In this document: positions 1 to 5,707 of the stretch, one piece after another
Layout of the letters: each line of letters starts with the position of its first letter
How positions within the stretch are numbered: position 1 is the stretch's first letter
From: Rhodoferax sp.
Lineage (GTDB): Bacteria; Pseudomonadota; Gammaproteobacteria; Burkholderiales; Burkholderiaceae_C
Assembly (NCBI GenBank): GCA_020048795.1
Contig: JAIFMA010000135.1
Location: forward strand, 1 to 5,707
Reading direction: 5' to 3'
DNA: 5,707 nucleotides
The notes under the pieces: generated by a model
What the model saw: the letters and a program-made list of their open reading frames with translations, nothing else
The model's database searches: none
Told to the model about the DNA's origin: nothing
Position numbers and translations under genes: made by a program

Positions 1-237
1 ATAGGCCTTCTCAAGCGATTCGAGTGCCTGCTGGATGGTCTCGAAGCTGGCCTGCGGGCTGGTGAACGGTCGGGTGGCCTGCTCGACCCGGCTGGCATCA
101 AGCAGGGTGTTGCCCTGGACTCGGTAGCCCGACACGGCAAAGGACAGCGGGGCCGGTGGGGTTTGCGCCATGGCGCAGGCACAAGCCAAAGATAGCGAGG
201 CGGTGAGGGAATAGCCACATTTAAACAATTCACTCAC
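1..237 (-). CDS. Partial TpsB / ShlB-FhaC-HecB family outer-membrane transporter, N-terminus only
   Basis: The reading frame is open from the left edge to a GTG at 237-235, giving 79 codons. Residues 5-24 form a signal peptide: one Lys, a hydrophobic Ser/Leu/Ala stretch, and a likely cleavage after Ala-Met-Ala before Gln25. A Pro-rich linker follows, then FAVSGYRVQGNTLLD (33-47) and FETIQQALESLEKAY (65-79). This is the beta-strand/helix opening of the ShlB-type POTRA domain of two-partner secretion pores. Such proteins sit in the outer membrane, bind the TPS domain of a large exoprotein with their POTRA domains in the periplasm, and export it through a 16-stranded barrel. The start is uncertain: GGAG at 240-237 overlaps the GTG but lies 8 nt before a TTG at 228-226, which would remove three residues and keep the signal peptide. 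The barrel and any partner exoprotein gene lie outside the window. Family call fairly sure; exact subfamily unknown. Confidence 0.75.
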   Translation of the reverse strand, partial: MSELFKCGYSLTASLSLACACAMAQTPPAPLSFAVSGYRVQGNTLLDASRVEQATRPFTSPQASFETIQQALESLEKAY

Positions 238-298
238 TCCCGGGTTTGATGAGTTTGATGCTAGATAAGTAATTTTAGACGTTTGAAGCTCCGGGGAT

Positions 299-323
299 GG
301 GGTCAGGTCTTGAAATATAGCAC
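299..323 (+). repeat. Motif resembling the end of a REP-associated / IS200-like (Y1 transposase) element
   Basis: The stretch beginning GGGGTCAGGTCTTGAA and continuing to the end coordinate matches, from memory, a motif that recurs next to REP-associated tyrosine transposase (RAYT/IS200-like) genes in many beta- and gamma-proteobacteria. No transposase gene of that type is visible nearby, so this would be a solitary relic. It lies in the leader of the TpsB gene and just downstream of the decayed GNAT fragment. Identification by recall only, without a database comparison. Confidence 0.4.
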
Positions 324-339
324 TCACCTGCCGTAGTCA

Positions 340-566
340 TCATCGTTGTTGCATCCGCGCGTTCGGAATTGGTTTCGATATCAGATGCGTCTGCGCCCCT
401 TGCAGCAGGCCCGCCAGCAGCGCTGCTGCTGAAACTTCACATCAACCGCCAGGTGTCCGATCAACGCGACCGGCACCGGGTACCTTGGCATCTTCTTGGC
501 CATGAGGACCGGCAAATCAGCACAGTTGACACTGCCTGCGCTCAGGGCAAAAAAAGCCTGCCAACC
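340..566 (-). pseudogene. Fragment of a TacT/AtaT-like GNAT acetyltransferase (type II toxin family), frameshifted
   Basis: In the frame read down from base 566 the protein runs GWQAFFALSAGSV, then ADLP, then KKMPRYPVPVALIGHLAVD (codons ending near base 441). This is the core of GNAT toxins of the TacT/AtaT/DUF1778-partner type: the 'YYTLSAGSV' strand, 'LPRYPVPV' and 'LGRLAVD'. These enzymes normally acetylate the amino group of charged tRNAs using acetyl-CoA and are paired with a ribbon-helix-helix antitoxin. At about 424-440 the frame breaks. The next helix, AALLAGLLQGAQTHL, is in another frame (426-382), which ends at a TGA at 342-340. The break removes the Q/R-x-x-G-x-G/A pyrophosphate-binding loop. 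The N-terminal third and the C-terminal catalytic part are missing, and no antitoxin gene is present. Not functional as read. The family call rests on motif recognition. Confidence 0.65.
415..428. repeat. Perfect 14-bp palindrome at the GNAT frameshift
   Basis: CAGCAGCGCTGCTG reads identically on both strands. It sits where the acetyltransferase reading frame breaks and is flanked by further CTG/CAG units. It may mark a slippage or deletion site that destroyed the acetyl-CoA-binding loop. A regulatory role is not indicated. Confidence 0.6.
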
Positions 567-684
567 GGGTAGGTTTGGCCTCGGGGGTCGCTGCAAATTA
601 GCGATTCGCAGCCGATAGCTTTATCATGCTAGCAGCATTTAACCAGCGTTCTTGATGCTTGGTACAGGCCCAGGAGACACCTTT
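567..684. other. Non-coding spacer between the GNAT and transposase relics
   Basis: No credible coding sequence is seen on either strand. The frame of the GNAT fragment stays open to a TAA at 623-621, but the residues are not recognisable. AT-rich sequence around 615-645 includes the small palindrome TGCTAGCA. Bases 673-676 (GGAG) are a good ribosome-binding site for the ATG at 685, so the right end of this spacer is probably the leader of the inserted transposase gene. Confidence 0.4.
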
Positions 685-840
685 ATGAGGTTGTGGACTC
701 AATGGCTGCAAGCGCTCACTCACCTTTGTGTGGATGACTCTGGTTTTAATCAGCCTGTGCTGTCGCTCTGACAACCTGGGCATCACCAGCTTTGTGCGGG
801 CATTGAACCTGCGCGAGGATGCCTGCCACCGACTTCCGGA
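685..840 (+). pseudogene. N-terminal remnant of an insertion-sequence transposase, frameshifted and truncated
   Basis: An ATG at 685 follows GGAG at 673-676 by 8 nt and begins MRLWTQWLQALTHL. The frame then ends at a TGA about 28 codons in. Shifting frame near 720 continues FVWMTLVLISLCCRSDN, then LGITSFVRALNLREDACHRL. Together these resemble the N-terminus of a DDE-type transposase family whose members start with a Trp-rich helix, then 'FLW...R.D..GVTS.VRALGL....YDRLLDFFHS'. About eight to ten residues expected between the two blocks are missing, consistent with a small frameshifting deletion. Similarity stops at about 840, before any of the catalytic acidic residues, so the element is dead and most of it is gone. 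Family membership is from recall of sequence pattern; the IS group cannot be assigned. Confidence 0.5.
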
Positions 841-890
841 AAGTGAACCGCCGAACAATCACCTGATTCCAAGCTTTCAGTCAGCCGGCC

Positions 891-1859
891 TCATGGTGCC
901 AGCAGCGACACCGCCAGTGAAAAGCTGACAAATGCAGCCGCCGTGGACAGCAAAATAATGCGCGCCACGCGCCCATTGTTGGCCCCGAAGCGCTCAGCCA
1001 GCAGTGACACGTTGCTGGCGCTGGGCAGCGCCGCCACCAGCACAATCACGGTCAAGGCAAAACGCTGCAACGGCAAGCCCAACCTGATCAGCGAGGCGCC
1101 GATCAGCAGCACCAGCAGCGGGTGCAAAAACAGCTTGATCAAGGCCACTGGCAGGTAGTCGCGCCGCAGTGGCACCACGCAATGGCCGGCTGCGGCCAGC
1201 ATCTGCGAGCGTGCCAGCACGGTGCCAATGGTGAACAAGGCCACTGGCGATGCGGCATCGGCTAGCAAGCCCACCACCTGCATCACCGGCTGGGGCAGTT
1301 CCAGCCCCAGCACCGATGCCAGTGCACCCAGCAAAATGGCCCAAGGCATCGGGTTGGTCAGCACGCCCCGCAAAGCGTGTTGCAAGGCCTTGGCGGCACC
1401 CTGTTGATCGGCCCCGTCGAGCCGCGACAGCGCGATGCACAGCGAACTGATGACGATCATGTCGAGCACCATGGTCAGGATGGTTGGTCCGGCCGCCTGG
1501 GGGCCCAGCAGCGCCACCAGCAGCGGCACCCCCATGAAGCCCGAGTTGGGAAACACCGCCACCAGCGCGCCAAAAGCTGCATCGTTCCAGCCTATGCGGC
1601 TGTTCAGGCTGGTTGCCACGGTGTAGGCCACCAGCACCAGGCCAGAAATCAGCCAGGTCAGCGCCACCGAGCCATCGAGCAACTGCGCCACCGGCGTACT
1701 GGCACCAAAGCGGTACAACATGCAGGGCAGGGCAAAAAACAGCACAAAACCATTCAGCCCGGGTATCGCTTCAAGCGGCAGCAAACGCCGGCGCGCAGCC
1801 AGATAACCGCACAGCACCAGCGCGAAGAAAGGAAAAGTGACGGTGAAAATCTTGAGCAC
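891..1859 (-). CDS. AEC (auxin efflux carrier) family transporter
   Basis: Complete 322-residue integral membrane protein of the AEC/membrane transport protein family (PF03547 type), part of the bile/arsenite/riboflavin transporter superfamily. Bacterial members move small organic acids or amino acids across the inner membrane; the substrate cannot be read from sequence. The chain is almost entirely hydrophobic with about ten likely membrane segments. It opens with VLKIFTVTFPFFALVLCGYL, the usual AEC beginning. Residues 105-112 (NSGFMGVP) are the conserved motif of the first repeat, and 277-283 (ALPSASN) plus LLST (303-306) are the matching motifs of the second repeat. The frame is open further upstream to an ATG at 1958 inside rep, but those residues are not AEC-like, so I chose the GTG at 1859-1857. 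No clear Shine-Dalgarno precedes it. It is divergent from rep, and its 3' end lies 50 bases from the transposase relic. Family certain, start fairly sure. Confidence 0.9.
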   Translation of the reverse strand: MLKIFTVTFPFFALVLCGYLAARRRLLPLEAIPGLNGFVLFFALPCMLYRFGASTPVAQLLDGSVALTWLISGLVLVAYTVATSLNSRIGWNDAAFGALVAVFPNSGFMGVPLLVALLGPQAAGPTILTMVLDMIVISSLCIALSRLDGADQQGAAKALQHALRGVLTNPMPWAILLGALASVLGLELPQPVMQVVGLLADAASPVALFTIGTVLARSQMLAAAGHCVVPLRRDYLPVALIKLFLHPLLVLLIGASLIRLGLPLQRFALTVIVLVAALPSASNVSLLAERFGANNGRVARIILLSTAAAFVSFSLAVSLLAP

Positions 1860-1877
1860 CCGCGCATTGTCACCGCT

Positions 1878-1896
1878 GGCAGCAGGTCTGGCTGCC
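1878..1896. promoter_or_regulatory. Inverted repeat in the AEC/rep divergent spacer
   Basis: GGCAGC (1878-1883) and GCTGCC (1891-1896) form six-base arms around a 7-nt centre. They lie between the divergent starts, 19 bases upstream of the AEC GTG and upstream of the possible rep promoter. This could be an operator or a chance hairpin in GC-rich DNA. Sequence symmetry is the only evidence. Confidence 0.25.
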
Positions 1897-1916
1897 TGTG
1901 GCGCGCCGGGTCCCGC

Positions 1917-1922
1917 TATGAT
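1917..1922 (+). promoter_or_regulatory. Possible -10 box for rep
   Basis: TATGAT matches the sigma-70 -10 consensus at five of six positions and would start transcription about 17 bases before the rep ATG. No good -35 hexamer is visible at the right spacing (the region around 1893-1899 is GC-rich), so the promoter, if real, is weak or needs an activator. Confidence 0.3.
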
Positions 1923-1945
1923 GCGTGCCCGGTACCCCTTGCACC

Positions 1946-4105
1946 ATGTCATCTCCACCCACCGTCAACTCCGGACTCAACCTTGCCCAGCAGGAGGCTG
2001 TGAACTACCTGCACGGCCCGTGTCTGGTGCTCGCAGGTGCCGGCTCGGGCAAGACCCGGGTCATCACCCACAAAATTGGCCGCCTGATCCAGTCGGGTGT
2101 CCCGGCCCGGCACATTTTCGCCATCACTTTCACCAACAAGGCCGCCGCCGAGATGCGCGCGCGCGCGCGCGAGCTGATCGGCCGGGCCGCCAAAGACGCG
2201 GTGATCTGCACTTTTCACGCGCTCGGTGTGCGTTTGCTGCGCGAAGATGGCGTGGCACTGGGGCTGAAGCCCAACTTTTCGATTCTCGACAGCGACGATG
2301 TCACCAGCATCCTGAAAGACGCCGGCGGCAGCGTCGATGCGGCCACGGCGCGCTCATGGCAATGGACCATCAGCCGGTGGAAAAACCAGGGCCTCAACGC
2401 CGCGCGTGCGGCACTGGCGGCCAACAGTGACAACGAGCGCAGCGTGGCGCGCATCATGGGACATTACGAGGAGCGATTGACGGCATTCCAGAGTGTCGAT
2501 TTTGATGACCTGATTGGCCTGCCCCTTAAATTGCTACAAAATCACGAGCACGTCAGGCAGAAGTGGCAAGCGCTGGCGGGTCATATCCTGGTGGATGAAT
2601 ACCAGGATACCAACGCCACCCAGTACGATCTGCTGAAACTGCTGGTGGGCGGCAAGGGCCCGGCCCAGGCGCGCTTTACCGCCGTGGGCGACGACGACCA
2701 GTCGATTTACGGCTGGCGTGGTGCCACGCTGGACAACTTGAAAAAGCTGCCGATCGACTTTCCCGCCCTCAAGGTCATCAAGCTGGAGCAGAACTACCGC
2801 TCCACCAGCGCCATCCTGCGCGCTGCCAACCATGTCATCGGCCCCAACCCCAAGCTGTTTCCGAAAAATTTATGGAGCGATCTGGGCGAAGGTGAGCCGG
2901 TGCGGGTGGTGGATGCCGACACCGAAGAGCACGAGGCCGAGCGCGCCGTGGCACGCATCCAGAGCCTGCGCATCAACGGCCTGCCGCACCCGGGAACGCA
3001 GTTCAGGGAATTTCGGGACTTTGCCGTGTTGTACCGTGCCAACCACCAGGCCAAACCGTTCGAGAAAGCCTTGCGCAAGGCGCAGATTCCCTACAAGGTG
3101 TCGGGCGGCACCAGCTTTTTTGACCGGGCCGAAGTCAAGGACCTGTGCGCCTGGTTTCGGCTATGGATCAACAACAACGACGATCCGGCGTTTTTGCGCG
3201 CTGTGACCACGCCCAAACGCGGCATTGGCCACCAGACGCTGGGGCATCTGGGCGACTTTGCCAGCAAATACCGGGTCAGCCTGTTTGAGGCGCTGTTTTC
3301 CAGCAGCCTGGGCAGTGTCATTTCGGGCAAGGCGCTGGGCAGCCTGCATGAGTTTGGCCGCGAGGTCAGCGACCTGGCGTTGCGCGCCCGCCACACCCTG
3401 GGGGCCGAGGCCGCCAAAAGCTTTTTGCTGGACTGGCTCAAAGACGTTGGTTATGAGAAGTTTCTGGTCGATGGCGAAGACAGCCCACAGGTGGCGGCAG
3501 CACGCTGGAGCAATGTGATGGACTTTGTGGACTGGATGAGTGGGCGCTGCGGCGGTCAGATTGAAGATGCCTCGGGCAGCAGCGCGGCAGGCGACATCAA
3601 GTCGCTGCTGGAGGTGGCACAAACCGTGTCCTTGTTGTCCACTATCAGCGAGCAGGAAAAAGACCAGAACGTGGTTACGCTCTCGACGCTGCACGCCTCC
3701 AAGGGGCTGGAATGGCCACACGTGATGCTGGTTGGCGTGACTGAAGGCATGTTGCCCTTCAAGCTGCGCGACAACCCCGACGAGAGCGCGGGCCAGGCAT
3801 CCGGTGCCCAACGCGTAGCAGCGCAGGAGGCCGCTGACCAGACATTGACCACCCATCTGCAGGAAGAGCGCCGCCTGATGTATGTGGGCATCACCCGGGC
3901 CCAGCGCAGTCTGTCGGTGAGCTGGACGCGCAAACGCAAAAAGGGCCGCGAGATGGTGGCAGCCCAGCCCAGCCGCTTTATTGCCGAAATGGCGCTGGAT
4001 CAAAACACGCTGAAAGAAAACCCGCGCGAAAAGCTCAAGGCCTTGCGGGCCGAATTTGCCCAGAAAGCCATCGATAGCGCAGCGGCGCGGGCACTGGTGC
4101 GCTGA
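1946..4105 (+). CDS. rep: ATP-dependent DNA helicase Rep (UvrD/Rep superfamily 1A)
   Basis: Complete 719-residue 3'-to-5' DNA helicase. Rep uses ATP to unwind DNA and clears protein blocks ahead of the replication fork. All SF1A motifs are present: Q-motif LNLAQQEAV (11-19); Walker A AGAGSGKT (30-37, Lys36); motif Ia AITFTNKAAAEM; Walker B VDEYQD (216-221, Asp217/Glu218); motif III GDDDQSIYGWRGA (248-260); motif IV LEQNYRS (280-286); motif V VVTLSTLHASKGLEW (576-590); motif VI EERRLMYVGITRA (640-652, arginine finger Arg651). Rep rather than UvrD or PcrA is indicated by the near-N-terminal 'GPCLVLAGAGSGKTRVIT' and the 'CTFHALGVRLLRED' and 'ILDSDD' segments. It is somewhat longer than E. coli Rep (673 residues). 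The ATG at 1946 was chosen because residues from the upstream in-frame GTG at 1925 look non-native. There is no strong Shine-Dalgarno. A (GC)8 run at 2155-2170 encodes Arg-Ala-Arg-Ala-Arg. Not in an operon: AEC diverges and gspF converges. Confidence 0.95.
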   Translation: MSSPPTVNSGLNLAQQEAVNYLHGPCLVLAGAGSGKTRVITHKIGRLIQSGVPARHIFAITFTNKAAAEMRARARELIGRAAKDAVICTFHALGVRLLREDGVALGLKPNFSILDSDDVTSILKDAGGSVDAATARSWQWTISRWKNQGLNAARAALAANSDNERSVARIMGHYEERLTAFQSVDFDDLIGLPLKLLQNHEHVRQKWQALAGHILVDEYQDTNATQYDLLKLLVGGKGPAQARFTAVGDDDQSIYGWRGATLDNLKKLPIDFPALKVIKLEQNYRSTSAILRAANHVIGPNPKLFPKNLWSDLGEGEPVRVVDADTEEHEAERAVARIQSLRINGLPHPGTQFREFRDFAVLYRANHQAKPFEKALRKAQIPYKVSGGTSFFDRAEVKDLCAWFRLWINNNDDPAFLRAVTTPKRGIGHQTLGHLGDFASKYRVSLFEALFSSSLGSVISGKALGSLHEFGREVSDLALRARHTLGAEAAKSFLLDWLKDVGYEKFLVDGEDSPQVAAARWSNVMDFVDWMSGRCGGQIEDASGSSAAGDIKSLLEVAQTVSLLSTISEQEKDQNVVTLSTLHASKGLEWPHVMLVGVTEGMLPFKLRDNPDESAGQASGAQRVAAQEAADQTLTTHLQEERRLMYVGITRAQRSLSVSWTRKRKKGREMVAAQPSRFIAEMALDQNTLKENPREKLKALRAEFAQKAIDSAAARALVR

Positions 4106-4141
4106 GGCTGTCAGGCTACTCGCTGCTGGACTGGCACAGCC
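4106..4141 (+). terminator. Possible 3' hairpin of rep
   Basis: GGCTGT, the six bases directly after the rep TGA, can pair with ACAGCC at 4136-4141. A further CAG/CTG pairing (4112-4114 with 4131-4133) is separated by a two-base bulge, and the loop is about 16 nt. No T-run follows, so this is not a classical intrinsic terminator. It could protect the 3' end or be chance pairing. Confidence 0.25.
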
Positions 4142-4187
4142 GGGGCGCACCGTGCTGAGTGTGGGTTGCGTCTGGTGGATGGGTAAC

Positions 4188-4201
4188 GGCACCGTAGCGC
4201 C
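4188..4201 (-). terminator. UACG-tetraloop hairpin just after the gspF pseudogene
   Basis: On the minus strand GGCGC-TACG-GTGCC forms a five-pair stem (one G-U) closed by C(UACG)G, an unusually stable tetraloop class. It begins one base beyond the gspF TAG. No T-run follows, so it would be a Rho-type pause or a 3'-end stabiliser rather than a standard intrinsic terminator. It also lies in the convergent space with rep. Confidence 0.3.
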
Positions 4202-4202
4202 A

Positions 4203-5383
4203 CTACTTCACCAGTTGATTGAGCTGGATGATCGGCATCAGCACCGCCAGCACAATCAGCATCACCACCACACCCATGGCCACGATCAGCAAGGGCTCCA
4301 GCAGCGTGGCCAACTGCATGGCGCGGCGCTGCACCTCGGTGCCAAGTTGTTTGGCAGCGCGCTGCAGCATCACTGGCAGTTGCCCGGTTTGTTCACCCAG
4401 ACGCGCAAACATCGCCAGCAGCGGTGGAAAACGCTTTTTTTGCGCCAGCGCCGAAGCCAGCGGCGCGCCCTCGCGCACCAGCACCAGCGCGTCCTGCGCA
4501 TCGCTGCGCATGGCCCGGTTGGACAGCGTTTCAGCCGCCGCCTGCAGCGCTTTCAGGATCGGCACACCGGCGGCGGCCAGCATCGCCAGGGTGCTGGCAA
4601 AACGCGCCGCGTTGTAACTGCGTGACAGCCGGCCCAGAATGGGCAGATTCAGCCAGGCAGCATCAAACTTTTCATGAAATTGGGCGTTGGCCAGCGCCAG
4701 TCTTGCGCCAATAGCTCCTGCAATCATAGCAATCAAGAGCAGCCAGCCATAAGCGCGCACCAAGCTGCTGATGCCAATCATCAGCACCGTCAGAAACGGC
4801 AGGGCCCGTTTGCTGCTGGCAAACACATGGGCCACCTGCGGCACCACATAAGTCACCAAAAACAGCACGATCACCACCGCCACCAGCGACACGATGGCCG
4901 GTCATCGGCCAGGCGCTCCAGCACCAGCCCGAGCTTGCCACTTTGTTCACCCGCGCCAATCACCGCCACATAGATGTGGGAAAACTCGCGCGGGTGCTGC
5001 GACAGCGCCTTGGCAAAGGGCGCACCGCCATTGACCTCGGCGCGCAGCGTGGCCACCAGCTCACGCTCCGGGGCCTTTTCAGCTTCGTCAGACAGCGAGG
5101 TGAGCGCACGCTCCAGCGGCAGGCCTGATGACACCAGGCCTGCGAGTTGGCGCGTCCAGATCGCCAATGCCGTCGGGCCAAACACCCGTGAACGATGCGC
5201 CGAACCGGTCCCGCCCTGGGCCAGCACCAAAGCAGAGGTCACCGCCCCTAGCGCCTGCATCGACAGCGGCACCAGTGCCTGGGCACGCAGCAAACTGCGG
5301 GCGGCTTTGGCCGAGTCGGCCTCGAGCACACCCTTGCGGGTTTTGCCCTGGGCATCTACGGCTTCATAAGAATAGGCGGTCAT
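4203..5383 (-). pseudogene. gspF: GspF-type II secretion inner-membrane platform protein, frameshifted by an internal deletion
   Basis: GspF is the polytopic platform protein of type II secretion; it links the GspE ATPase to the pseudopilus. The first part (5383-4901, 161 codons) begins MTAYSYEAVDAQGKTRKGV and carries the first T2SF domain (WTRQLAGLVSSGLPLERAL, then AVIGAGEQSGKLGLVLERLADD). The second part (from 4901, 232 codons to the TAG at 4205-4203) is in another frame. It starts P-A-I-V-S-L-V-A-V-V in the first membrane helix, has the second T2SF domain (FASTLAMLAAAGVPILKAL, RLGEQTGQLPVML) and ends with a membrane helix and PIIQLNQLVK. Intact relatives have about 17 residues (E..RQ..R.K...A..Y) between LADD and PAIV. 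Their absence plus the frame change fits a deletion of about 52 bp. Restored, the protein would be about 410 residues, normal for GspF. As read, translation stops soon after codon 161. No other gsp gene is in the window. Confidence 0.85.
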
Positions 5384-5403
5384 GCATTTATTGTAGAAGT
5401 CGG

Positions 5404-5673
5404 TCATCCGGCCAACGCTGACCACGCCTGGCACCATCCCAGCGTGACTTCATCAGGCTTCAATTCGTTCGCCATGACAGAAATTTTGGCAATGCGCAGG
5501 GGGGCAAACACACCTGTCACCCAATTAAACCCAGCCGTTGCCGAGTAGGCCGCGTGTTGTCGATACCCGATGTTATTGAATTTTGGCGGTAGTTTCGGGG
5601 TATCTGCTGGGGTGGCCATGCGATAGATGTTGCTGGTCAAGCTGTTGGCCTGCGCGTTCCATTGCCAGATCAT
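5404..5673 (-). CDS. Hypothetical protein, unrecognised, upstream of gspF
   Basis: An 89-codon frame with ATG at 5673 stays open upstream to a TGA near 5700. I do not recognise it. The predicted protein is fairly polar, rich in Ala, Asn, Thr and Trp, with no signal peptide, clear membrane helix or nucleotide-binding motif; it contains SNIYRM, LPPKFNNIGY and FNWVTGVFAPLRIAKI. Its TGA (5406-5404) overlaps an ATG at 5407-5405 that is in frame with gspF and would add eight residues to it, the kind of ATGA junction seen with translational coupling. No convincing ribosome-binding site is seen. Its base composition looks more AT-rich than gspF. It may be a real small gene, the tail of a broken larger one, or a chance ORF. 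Confidence 0.35.
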   Translation of the reverse strand: MIWQWNAQANSLTSNIYRMATPADTPKLPPKFNNIGYRQHAAYSATAGFNWVTGVFAPLRIAKISVMANELKPDEVTLGWCQAWSALAG

Positions 5674-5707
5674 CCATGCCGTTGTTGCTTCGCCCTCTCA
5701 TGCCAGT

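Noticed and set aside
598..858. 86-codon minus-strand ORF
   Set aside because: Its composition is unlike a protein family, and it lies antisense to the transposase fragment, whose two frames show clear family pattern.
1860..1958. N-terminal extension of the AEC transporter to an ATG at 1958
   Set aside because: The extra residues are not hydrophobic or AEC-like and overlap the rep start; the GTG at 1859 gives the standard AEC N-terminus.
1377..2003. 208-codon plus-strand ORF
   Set aside because: Antisense to the AEC gene; low-complexity His/Gln/Arg-rich product typical of a shadow frame.
3161..4192. 343-codon minus-strand ORF
   Set aside because: It is an antisense shadow of the intact rep helicase in GC-rich DNA, with His/Gln/Ala-rich sequence and no domain.
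4056..4625. 189-codon plus-strand ORF
   Set aside because: Overlaps the rep end and runs antisense to gspF; its His/Gln-rich repeats are the complement of gspF codons.
4203..4892. Independent short GspF-like gene starting at 4892
   Set aside because: The GTG start lies inside the first membrane helix of the family and has no ribosome-binding site; it is the 3' part of the broken gspF.

Overview
The window looks like chromosomal DNA from a beta-proteobacterium of the Burkholderiales, most likely the Comamonadaceae (Rhodoferax/Polaromonas/Acidovorax type). That placement is an inference from GC-rich codon use, the character of the Rep and AEC proteins, and the AT-rich interruptions inside GC-rich genes; no marker gene proves it.

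Layout. Bases 1-237 (minus) hold the N-terminus of a TpsB-type outer-membrane transporter (ShlB/FhaC/HecB family): a signal peptide and the start of a POTRA domain, running off the left edge. Bases 238-890 contain no intact gene. They hold a short motif resembling the ends of REP-associated/IS200-like transposase elements, a frameshifted fragment of a TacT-like GNAT acetyltransferase toxin (minus), and a frameshifted N-terminal fragment of an IS transposase (plus). Bases 891-1859 (minus) encode a complete AEC-family membrane transporter. It is divergent from a complete Rep-type superfamily 1A DNA helicase at 1946-4105 (plus), with an 86-base spacer. Rep converges on a gspF-type gene (type II secretion inner-membrane platform protein) on the minus strand, 4203-5383. 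This gspF is broken: the two halves are in different frames and about 17 conserved codons are missing at the junction. Upstream of it an unrecognised small ORF (5404-5673, minus) ends in an ATGA overlap with a possible upstream gspF start.

The genes do not form one pathway. Rep is a housekeeping replication-fork helicase, AEC is a probable small-organic-acid or amino-acid exporter or importer, and TpsB and GspF belong to different secretion routes. The main story is genome decay: three separate genes (GNAT toxin, transposase, gspF) are inactivated within less than 6 kb, two of them in one gene-free patch between functional genes. I see no CRISPR array, tRNA or rRNA, and no convincing new system.
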